From Cristatella mucedo (Eukaryota > Bryozoa > Phylactolaemata > Cristatellidae), in NCBI GenBank assembly GCA_009760855.2, contig WPIO01000048.1, positions 2,880,001 to 2,944,000 on the forward strand: a stretch of 64,000 bases of DNA, given 5' to 3'. Each line of letters starts with the position of its first letter. The stretch's first letter is position 1. Both the position numbers and the translations under genes were made by a program. Below the pieces are notes generated by a model that was given only the letters and a program-made list of their open reading frames with translations, was not told the DNA's origin and searched no databases. Of this stretch, positions 13,401 to 25,400 are shown piece by piece.

Positions 13401-16400
13401 GAAAAGGGGACCTATTGGTTGCTCTCTGGTGCTGAGCCTGTAGGGCACAAAGTTATGGGTGGGATGGGTTGAAGGGGGTTGAGGTGAAGGGGGTGGGGGG
13501 GAGGCTCGGCCCCCCCACTGGTGATCACGGCTGTCGTACACTGTGGCTGTGGCCTCAGCGTGTCAGCCAATGTTGGAGGATTTGAGGATCAAGCGCTGCT
13601 CCGGTAGTGATGAGTAGTCCGGCACTGATTCGTGTAACAGGCCGATCGCCCGCCGCCCTTTCGAGGATCGCCGACGCTGAGGCCGTGGATGAGGCACCTA
13701 ACTATCGTAAGCCTGACCGGGCCAAGTCTCTGACGCCCCTCAGCAGTGTCGCTGATTGGGGCAAGCTGTCGGCCCTCGGTGCTCTGCCGGAAGACGACGA
13801 CGACGCGTCAAGTACGCTGCAAAGCCGCTGGGCGCAGGTGGCACGATGCAGAGCGTCATCGTCCTGCTGTAGCTGCGGCCGCTGCCGCATCTGACCCGCG
13901 CGCTTCCTACTCGTCCTTGCAGGCTCACCAGAGCTGACCTCGGCATCGCCTTGCTTCACGCGGGCAGCAGCTGGCGCAATTGCCGAAGGTCGGGCAGGCA
14001 CGAAGCTGACGTTTTATTCCATTGGAGAAGAATCTGTAAGCAATAATAGCAATAATAATACCTGTAATATTAACAATAAGTCTGCTGTATAGCACCCTAA
14101 GAGAACCAAATCTCTGTCCAGGTGCCTTACGTCTCGATGCAAGTGAAGCAACGAACCTGAATTCATTGCAAGCGAGGTGTCTTACTTAGACAAGCATGCA
14201 AAAGTACACAAGTGTCATGCCTAGACAAACAAGTAAAAGAAAAACACACAAGAATACACTCAGGACAATGTTTAGTAGGACCCTCGGTTAGTAAAGTACG
14301 CAATCGTTAGCAGATTAGCATGCAGAGCACACAAATGAGCGGCAAAAGACAAGTTTGCTGGGGAGCAGGGAAAGATGAGCAGAGCAGATTCACATTTAGC
14401 TGAGATTGAAATGATGCAAAGTTCATGCAGATGGTGACAGACGACATAAGCAAGTTCCAGGCTTTCAGCGCATGCGAACTAAAGGCCCGATCTATGAAAA
14501 TACTTTCATTTATCGCATGGAACAGCTAGACGACTGGAAACCGTGTAGTGGGTGGCCGTGTAGTGGGTGGTTGGTATGAGAGCACAGCACGTGAGGAGGA
14601 GCAAAGACGTCGGATTGGTAGGCTCACTCATGCAAGCAAGCTTAGAGACCACTGTGGGCCAGACAGAGGATGTTGAAGTCAATGCTCGATAAGGAGCTAA
14701 TGAATACCAGACAAGAGGGATGTGATGGAGCAGCTACATGATTGATGACAGATCGGTCGAGCGATTGAGTTTTCCATTAGTTACAGGCAACTAATGACAC
14801 ATGCCAGGAGTCCTGAATAAAAAGAATTGCAATACTGTTGACACGATGTCACAAATGCGTAAACTAGTTTGGCAGTCATACTCTTACATTAAAGCAGGCT
14901 CTGATTTTTGGCAATATTCATCAGCCGAAAGTAGGCCGACTAGACAGCTCATCTGATGGCAAGTCATTTTGGAATCCCACAGCCCACGGGCAGAGTGAGA
15001 CTAGATCAATCAATCTTAATGGTGAGATCTTCCAGCTCGACAAATGAGGCTAGGCTTTCCCATAATTATTAGTTTGGTCTTATCATCATTCAGCTGTAGG
15101 ACGTTAGTGGCTATCCAAGTGTGAATGCCATCGGTACAGGCGGCAAGGGAGGTAATTGAGTCGAATGCTGAGCCAGATCAAGAAGGGTCAAATGATAGGT
15201 GGAGCTGAGTGCCATCGACCTGGAAACAAAAACCAGGTTTGTGTTTGGCGATGGCACCCACAAAAAGGAGAGTGTAGAGATAGTGAAAAGAAGGGGACCT
15301 ACAACCAAAACCCGAGGCACTCCACACCTGATGGGCTCTCCAGATGACCGACTGCCCTTTGCATCCATGCCCTGACATCTCTTACTGATACTTGCAAGTA
15401 ACACACGATACAGCAGAACTCGTAATGAATCCACAGTTCATGGCTGAACTCAGGGACGCTGTACTCTAACAGCATAGTGCGCTAGTTAGAGTGGCACATT
15501 CCGGAGGTACTATTGTTATATGCCACTGGATTGCTTCCAATAGGCGCCTTTTATTTAAGAAGGTCGGATCTCCACGGTGTCTTAAGAGAGAGAAGGCACA
15601 GCGTCGGCATAGGCCAATGGACAGGCAGAAAGTCAATTGTGTACAAGGGGGGGGTCAAATGAGTGGTGCTGGTTGGCGAGTACGTCTAGGGCGGTAAGTC
15701 CGCTGAGTCAGTAAGTGAGCGCTTGCAAGGGACTAGGCCAACATATGTAATGGATGGCCAAGCAGCGACAAGTTTGTTATCAGATGCTCCTAATCTTTCC
15801 CTCTTTGTCTACTGCCAACAATTTTGCAGTTTTATTCTAGAAGGTGGCTTCATGGGCCATTCCACGAGCCACACTTGCTATCTCCGAAGCATTAGAAACT
15901 ACTTACCACGATAGCCAGCTAACATTCTTGTTATCTCCCCGATTCTCTCAGGCTAGACTATTGTAACTCTTGTTGTTGGGTCCCTAAAATATGCCACTAA
16001 GCCTTATTTGGGCTAGATATGCCTACTAGTTTGCTCTAGATATGCCTCTTAGTTTGGGCTAAATATGCCTATTAGTTTGGGCTAAATAAGCATTGGACTA
16101 AATATGCATGCAAGTTTGGACTAAATGTGCCTTGACAAATCTAATGTCCCCCCCCCCCCCCCCCCCCCCCGTCAAGTCTCCATCACTCGCTGGCAGTGTA
16201 GCTGCATGTTGCTTGTTCTGTAGCTAGTCATTTCACCCGGTTCATTGCTGGCAGCAGCATTGCTGCTACTCTTTCTTCTTTTCCTGCCAGGACGTCACTC
16301 CTCGCGTGAGCAACAAAAGCCCAAGCGGGACCGACAGTCGGCTGCTGCTGGACAGCACGCTGTCTTCGAGTCACTTCTACATCGAGCGGAGCCGCACGGC

Positions 16401-19400
16401 CGAGCACCGCGACAGTGCTGTTGCCGGCGCCAACACGTGCCAAGTGAGTGGTGCAGATGTCGGTGCGCAGAGCGCGCCTGCTACTTCGGATGGAGCACTG
16501 GGCGGTGGTAGTAGCATCCATGCTTTGCTCGGCCCGGACGGGGAATCCAAATTCCAGAGGACCAGGACCGCAGCTGTGGCTGCACACGACGACGCTTCCG
16601 CTGCGCTGCAGGCTTTTGCCAGAAGCAGCACTGGCAACAGTGGCATTCCAGGCGCAGCCTCAGACTCTTTGCGGCTTCCGATGCTGCTCTCCGGGAGTGC
16701 CTCATCGTCGTCTGCCACGAGTTCGGAGAGGCCCGCCGGCAGAGCTTTGGCCGCAGTGGCAGGCAAAGCCAGTGCATCGTCGTCGTCGCAGACTCAGCAG
16801 CCCGGTGGCATTGCCATGGACCCTGTATCACCGCAAAAGAGCTCTGCCGGCTCTCGAGTCACTGCATCAGCCACGCGCTCAGCTGAGACGGCTCACTCGG
16901 ACGAGTCAGCAGCTCACCGAGATGCCGCCGAGTCCCCGACTGGCAGACGTGCTTCCACGCCCACGTCGTCGTCGGCCACGGCGTCAGGCGACAATGAGGC
17001 GAACGCTGCTGCTGCTGAGTCAGGTGGTGCCGCGCAACTCGGAGGTGGCGGCGGCAGCAGCAGCAGCGGGCCTCTTACCCACTACGTCAGCAGGACTGAG
17101 CCGAGAGATTACGTCGTCGCTGCAAGCAAGAAGCTCTACCAGCCGATGTCATCGCTCATCTTGGCCCGTCTACCTGGTGGAGGCGAGTTACCTTGTCCGG
17201 ATGCCGGCGATCCACCTGTGGCACGCCCGAGCCTGTCTGCCGGGGCACCTGTGCACGCTGCTGCCAGCAAGGCAGCGCACGAGCCACACATGTCGTCATC
17301 GACTGCCGGCGAGGATGTGCACGAGACAGGAAGGAAACAGTCGTCCTCAAAAACGGTACGCACCATCTCGCACCACGTGCAGAGTCTCACCGTGTGGTTT
17401 TTCTTAGGTCCACCTTAAGGCTTGCTGTCGTCTTCACCCTTGACATGACAGCAGTTGACACTCAAGCAGTGATAGCCATCGTGGGAGTGCTTAGTGGCAG
17501 TTCGGGTATTGCTACAAATTCTTTCCGATGCTACCGTGATGACAGCTGATTTGAGATTTTTCTGCTTTCACATCAAAGACAGTTCTTTTCCCACTTGCCA
17601 TTCCCCTTTGGTATCCCCACGCCGAGTTTGAGATGGGATATGCAATACGTGCAGCGCCTTTTGGATTGTATCTTTTGGGCTGGAGCAAGTCCGTGCAAAC
17701 TTGGCCGTTGCTCAAACCGGCCATTATAGTTTTCGACCTTATTGACCGACAGGAAGACAGAGTACTTGACTGCCAGATGTAATGATTATATCACTGACTC
17801 ACTCCGTGTTCAATGCTATGAGGTGCCGTTACATGTTTCTGAATTACAGACCTGCTAGCCTTCACTAATCCACCTCCTGATGTGGCAGGTGGTGATCGCG
17901 TTTTCCAGTAGACAAAGAGAAGGCTGGCAATGGGGTCTTGGTTCGACTCCTGGTGCTCGGTCTTTTTCTGCTCATGCCGTGACTGATAAGCACTGCCTGC
18001 ACATATTTTGGAGAACCGTGCTTTGTTAGTCAACAAAGAATTACAAGCAGCATGCACCGGTTAGCTTGCTTAGCTTGAATTAGATCCTGCTCTCGATCAA
18101 AGATCAATAATGCTTTCTCTAATCTCTTGCCAAAAAGGTGGGTGGGGCAGATATCGAAAGGTGCTATCAAAGATGTGACATGGTCAATGCTCATTCATGA
18201 ATTTGGTGTCATCCACTAGAGCTTCCAGCATCTCGATGATATCTTAAAAAGCTACAAGACATCCTCGCATGGCTGTGTCAGTTCAATCTGTTTGGCATCA
18301 ATATATGCTTTTGTGCATTTCAAACAATGGAGCTGCAGCAGGCGACAACTTGCTGCTAAAGATTTACGATTTATGAGTTGAGTGACTAACCTTTGTAAAA
18401 TAATACAAGCAAACTTGACGAGTGCTATTTTTGTGGTCTTTACTTTTTTTAAATGATAATCTTTTTTATTCACGACCTTACCAGAACCAACAGTAATGTG
18501 CTTGCACTCTACAGCTCAGGTCTTGGCTTTGAACCAGTCAGCAGGCAATTCGTCACTGCCCTCTGCCAACAGGATGAAAACCACTAAGGCTCGACTGCTG
18601 CTATGCAAATCTGGCTGTTAAACCTAGCAACCTTTACTGTTTTTATTATATGTAAATGGCCTCTCTTAGAAATCTCTCATGTAAACAAAGGAAGCATGCT
18701 GATCTCCCGATATAAGGTATAAGGAAATCTATTCCCATTCATTTATTTCATTTTTCATTGGCTAATAGTATATATAAGCATATATAATAATATAAGCAGA
18801 GGTTGGTCATAGCTAAGAACCGCATAAACTAAGATAATACTTACATGTACCAGCACATATTGCAGTTAAAATCAATTTAAAAATATAAGATGCTCAAGAT
18901 ACTCTAATGACATTTTTTTCGAGTATTCCTGCAAACATATTTAAAGAATAAGGATGCTCTACTGAGAGATAACCTCCATAGCGTTTGCGTATTTGCACTC
19001 AACTTTCCTGATTAGTCTCATAATATGCTTGGTCATTCTTCTGCTTATAGCTCCAGCCAAGAAGGCTGTACATGCAAAACCTATGCAGTTTGGAGCAGTT
19101 TTATATGAAAAACGGGAGCAATATTTCAGTGAATGGTCACATGACTTCGTAGTGCTATATACATTACGACTGTCCGAGCAAGTCACTCTTCAAAATTATG
19201 CATGCAAGGAGGATGCCCACAGCAAGGTTTTTCTCAATGTCTTTTTCTGGTTCCGTTATGCACTGATAGGTGTGCATAGACTCCCTGAACAACAATGAAT
19301 CATTAACTCGTGGTTCTGTACGATGTACTCTCTAGGCCCTTCTATGAAGATGACATACATCTTTACCTATATTTGGATCTCCCCCAGCCTTCCAGCACAT

Positions 19401-22400
19401 ACAATTCTCTCAACTCTCTTGCTACATGGAGTGGTGACATCTGCACATAGACTGCAGCAAACATTCTCAAATTGAGTGATGATAAAACCAACTTACTAAT
19501 TACAGGCAAACCAAGTTTCACTCAGAAATTGAAAGGTAAACACTCAAAATCAGCTGTACCAGCATATCTCCTGTAGCATCTGCACGAAATCTAGGTTTCC
19601 TGTTCCAAAGTGACCTCTAACTAGACGACCAAATCAGCTTCACAGTCAAGTGTGCCTACTTTCAGCTGTGTAACATCGCAAAATTCAGGCTTGCTTAGAC
19701 AGGGATACTACATTCAAATGGATCCGTACATTTTTGACATCCAGTCTTGATTTCTGTAACTCACTGCTTGCTGGTATACCGGCCTGCACAATAAGGGGCT
19801 TACAGTTGGTCCAAAACACCAGCTAGGTGTCTGCCGTAAGATTCGCAGTTGCCACATCACACCACTGCCGACCGGCACTGGCTCCAAATCAAGCAGCGTA
19901 TCGACTTTAAGGTTCTGCTCCACAGTCAAATCTGCCTATTTTCAGCTTCATAACATTACCAAAATTCGGGCTTGTTTAGATAAGGATACCACATACTAGT
20001 TATGGGCAAACCTAGTGTTATTCAGAAATTGGAAAGGCTGACTTTCAAAATTGGCTCTGCCAGCATATCTCCAGTTGCATCAGCTCGAAATCTAGGTGTC
20101 ATATTCCAAAGCGACCTCTCGTTAGACGACCACATCAGCTCCACAGTCAAATCTGCCTATTTTCAGCTTCATAACATTGCTAAAATTAGGGCTTGTTTAG
20201 ATAAGGATACCACGTCCAAGTTGGTCCATGCATTCGTGACATCTCGTCTCGACTTCTGCAACTCACTGCTTACTGGCCTACCAGCATGTGCGATCAGGCG
20301 ATTGCAGCTGGTGCAAAACTCTGCAGCTAGGCTTGTCTGCCGTGAGCGTCGCAGTTGCCACATTACTCCACTTCTCGCCGACCTGCACTGGTTACCAGTC
20401 AAGCAACGGATTGACTTCAAGGTTTTGTCGCTCACTTTTAGGTCTCTTCATTCTATGGCTCCAGCCTATCTTTCAGAGATACTACCCCATCAGGCAAAGC
20501 ATCGTACCACTCGCTTTTCGGAATCCAACAGTCTAGAAATACCTCGTACAAACCTTAAATCCTTTTGGAGACCGTGCATTTAGCTCGTATGCTCCCACAG
20601 CCTGGAACTCCCTCCCGACCTGCATCAGAACATCCCCTGACCTGACCACATTTAAAAGAAACTTAAAAACATACCTATTTAGGACAGCATTTAGTGGGTC
20701 CTTGTGATTCGTCCTCGATGTGCTTATGCGTGCTGACACTGTTCATGCTGCCACTAACCACATTTGCATGCTGACCCAGTGCATGTAACCCCTAACCATG
20801 TTATTCATTTTGTTTGTTTTTCAAGCATGATTTTACTTACTATTCTATTGCGTATCACTTTGCAGCAAATGTAAAGCGCCTAGAAAGAGATTAAGTTCTC
20901 TGAGGGCGCTTTATCAAGTGCAATATTATTATTATTATTATTATTATGCAAGTTGGTCCATGCATTCGTGACATCCCATCTCGACTTCTGCAACTCACTG
21001 CTTACTGGCCTACCAGCATGTGCGATCAGGCGATTGCAGCTGGTGCAAAACTCGGCAGCTAGGCTTGTCTGTCGTGAGCATCGCAGTTGCCACATTACTC
21101 CGCTTCTCGCCGACCTGCACTGGCTACCAGTCAAGCAACGGATTGACTTCAAGGTTTTGTCGCTCACTTTTAGGTCCCTTCATTCTATGTCTCCAGCCTA
21201 TCTGTCAGATATACTACCCCATCAGGCCAAGCATCGTACCACCCGCTTTTCGGAATCCAACAGTCTACAAATACCTCGTACAAACCTTAAATCCTTTGGA
21301 GACCGTGCATTTAGCTCGTATGCTCCCACAGCCTGGAACTCCCTCCCGACCTGCATCAGAACATCCCCTGACCTGACCACATTTAAAAGAAACTTAAAAA
21401 CATACCTATTTAGGACAGCATTTAGTGGGTCCCTGTGATTCGTCCTTCACGTGCTTATGCGTGCTGACACTGTGCATGCTGCCACTAACCACTTTTGTAT
21501 GCTGACCCTGTGCATGTCAACCCTAACCATATTATTCACTTTATTTGTTTTTCAAGCATGATTTTACTTACCATTCAATTGCATTTCACTTTGCAGCAAA
21601 TGTAAAGTGCCTAGAAAGAGATTAAGTTCTCTGAGGGGGCTTTATCAAGTGCATTATTATTATTATTATTATTATTGTCACGCCCATTTAGGTCCCTTAA
21701 TTTTTTTGGCTCCAGACTACATATAAACGAGAACTACTCCTCGACCAGGTTAGGCATCGCACCATTTGCTTTTCTGACTCATTTCGTTTAGCTCTACCTC
21801 GTATGAACCTCAATTCCTTTGGAAGCCGTGCGCTTAGTTCATATGCTCCCAAAGCGTGGAACTCATTCCCGACTGATGTCACGGCATCACCTGACTGGAC
21901 GACATTTAAAAAGAAGCTAAAATGCACCCATTCCTCACAGCGTTTAGTAGGTCCATGCGATTTGACTTTTGTGTGCTGACACTGCATGCTACAACTAGCC
22001 ATAGGAACATGTTGACAATGTACGTGATACCTCTAACCATATTATGCTAGTTAACATTGGGCAAGTTACCTCTAACAATTCGACCATGCTTCCTTTACAG
22101 CACACGTAAAAAGTTCTCTTAGGGTGGTATACACATGTATTATTATCATTATTATTATTATTAATTTTATTACTCCAGAACTGTATTTTGGTTCACAGAT
22201 GTCATAGTGACATTGCAATTGCCGACCTCATGAAGTGGTCTTTGCTGCTATTGGCTGAACAGATTGGCCAATATATGGGAAGTGCTTCCAGCTGTCACCA
22301 CTGAACCGCAGCTGCTTTTCTGGCTGTTGGGTCGAAGTAAATGTCTCCGGCTGCTCGAAGGCACCGCGTGCGTGCACTTCTTCTTTTACTAGCCACGTCG

Positions 22401-25400
22401 GAGGAGCAGGAGCAGATCGTCCGGGAGCGGCTGCTCACTGTCAGGACGCGAGGCTGTGAGCAAGGAGGGCCTACGGAAAGATGCTGCCGTGACGATAAGC
22501 TTTGGTCGCCACGACGGCCCGGTAATAGAGGACGTCTTCGAAAGCTATCCTAGGAACGCGTACGAGACTCCTTCCACGACCGCATGGACAAAGCCGACCG
22601 GCAGCTCCTCAGCCGAGGCAGGAGGCCGGAAGAAGGGTAAAGCGAAGGCGGCAAAAGTCGGTGGCAGGAAGAAGGCATCCTCCAAGGCGCGAGGCACTGG
22701 GGGTGCTGCTGAGGTGGGCAGCGGTGAGCAGGCAAGCGGGCCGTCGGGCAAGCAGCGGTCGTCGAAGCAGAAAAGCACGGCAGCAGTCGCTGCGGATGCT
22801 GCTGAAGCAACAGCTCAGGGCAGCAGGAGGACCCGTTCGGGGCGGCGGCGAGGACAGAAGAAGGCCGGCACCCGACCCGATGGCGACGTCAGGGGTGCCG
22901 GCTCACCTGTCAACCAGGCCCGCGAGTCGCCATCGTCGACGGCTCTCATTTCAGGTAACCGACTCATGTGTCATGGCCCAGGCGTAAGATGCTCGCTTTT
23001 TCTGTCGACAAAGGGTCGGCAGAAAAAGCGACCACCCCCTTTTTTTTACCCAGGTCGTCGGTTCGAGTCGTGCAGCAGGCTGCAATACTTTGTCGTCCGC
23101 TTCAAGCCGAGTTGTAGTCTCTTCTGCCGCTATGCAAATAAGTCTGTTTGATCAGCCCAACTGAGCTCCTTGTATTTAGCAGCTAGATACAAGGAGCTCT
23201 TCTTTATCCACCGGCTGTATGTATGTATGTATGTATGTATGTAGCCCCCAATTATGGCTCCACTACTAGAGTTGCCATATAGTGAAAGATGCTCGATCTC
23301 GGTAGTATGGTCTGCTTGTTAGCTGCAACTCATTTGCAGGTATGAAAAATTTGCCCTGTGAACGTGGAAACCTGCTGCAGGTATATCTATTGCTGCAAGC
23401 GTGGCAATTGAAAAAGGATAGATTGAGGTGGCCCTGGCCTGCATGTCTCTGGTCGACCCATACTGTAGCAGCTGATTGATCTTTCCTTGGTGAAATTAAA
23501 GCTTTCAGAAGCTCCTTGCAGACCAGCGGATTTCAACAGGCTACGGTGTCACTGGTGTACAGCCGAGATGTGAGAGTCCTGCCAGTTATTTTTCAGACTT
23601 TATAGCATGAGGGGCTTATATTTCATAATGACAATTTTCTGCCACTCTGATAGGGCTTTATGTCCAATCACTTCTTTTGTGTCTGATCTCTGTAGCAAAT
23701 CGAAGGGACTGGGCCAAAAGCAATGCGGGTCCCTGAATGATGCGGTTGCCTGTAGCTCACATCTCCTGCATCAAGATCACATGGTCCTCAAAACAAAATG
23801 GGCATCACTGCAGTAATGCAAATAAAAAATCATGAAACAGAACCGTATATAATCTGAAAAGAGAGAAGACACCACATGGACCTGCCAATAATTAAGTCAT
23901 CCAATAAGTAAAGCTAAAAATGCTGGGCGCTGTCTACAAAGCTGGAAGATCCGGTTAGTTGTTGTTTATTTTAGTCTGCTATTAATGGCTTCACTATTAG
24001 AGTTGCCTTGCAGTCTCAACTTTAAAGTCGAAAGATGATTGATCTCGGTTGAATGGTCTGTCAGTGAACTGCAGAGCATATGCAGGTACGACGAATTTGA
24101 AAATACTTAACCAGCAAAGGCTTTGATATAGGGCTGCTTGACTATTTGTCATCGATTCTTCTGCCTGTTGTTATTTGGGCTAGTGCTCTAGCGATTGTGC
24201 TATCGAGATCATCACTCCACTGCACTCAACATAGGGCTCACAGAATTGGCTTTGCATTTCCATGTATGTGTTCGGGAAGAACCTCGATTACTAACTGCCT
24301 CGTGCAAATCTCGGTGCCTTTAGTTCCTATGCTCCCAAAGCCTGGAGCTCACTCCTGACTTGCGGTACATCTCCCGACTTGTCCACATTTAAAAAGAAAT
24401 TAAAAATGCATCTATTTATCAGAGCATTTAGTAAGTCCCTGTGACTCGTCCTTTATGTACTTATGCATGCTGACACTGTGCATGCTGCCACTAACTATAC
24501 TTGCACGCTGACCCTGTGAACGTCATCCCTAACCATGTTATTCTTAATAATAATAATAATAATAATAATTCACTTGATAAAGCACCCTCAGAGAACTCAA
24601 TCTCTCTCTAAGCGCTTTACATTTGTTGTAAAGTGAAATGCAATTGGATGGTAAGTAAAATCATGCTTGAAAAACAAACGAAATGAATAATATGGTTAGG
24701 GGTGACATGCACAGGGTCAGCATGCAAATGTGGTTAGTGGCAGCATGCACAGTGTCAGCACGCATAAGCACATCAAGGATGAATCACAGGGACCCACTAA
24801 ATGCTGTCCTAAATAGGTGTGTTTTTAGGTTCCTTTTAAATGTGGTCAGGTCAGGGGATGTTCTGACGCAGGTCGGGAGGGAGTTCCAGGCTTTGGGAGC
24901 ATATGAACTAAATGCACGGTCTCCAAAGGATTTAAGGTTTGTACGAGGTATTTCTAGACTGTTGGATTCCGAAAAGCAGGTGGTACGATGCTTGGCCTGA
25001 TGGGGTAGTATATCTGAGAGATAGTCTGGAGCCATAGAATGAAGGGACCTAAAAGTGAGCGACAAAACCTTGAAGTCAATCCGTTGCTTGACTGGTAGCC
25101 AGTGCAGGTCGGCGAGAAGCGGAGTAATGTGGCAACTGCGATGCTCACGGCAGACAAGTCTAGCTGCCGAATTTTGTACCAGCTGCAATCGCCTGATCGC
25201 ACATGCTGGTAGGCCAGTAAGCAGTGAGTTGCAGAAGTCGAGACGGGATGTCCCGAATGCATGGACCAACTTGGACGTGGTATCTTTATCTAAACAAGCC
25301 CGAATTTTAGCAATGTTATGAAGCTGAAAATAGGCGGATTTGACTGTGGAGCTGATATGGTCGTCTAACGAGAGGTCGCTTTGGAATACGACACCTACAT

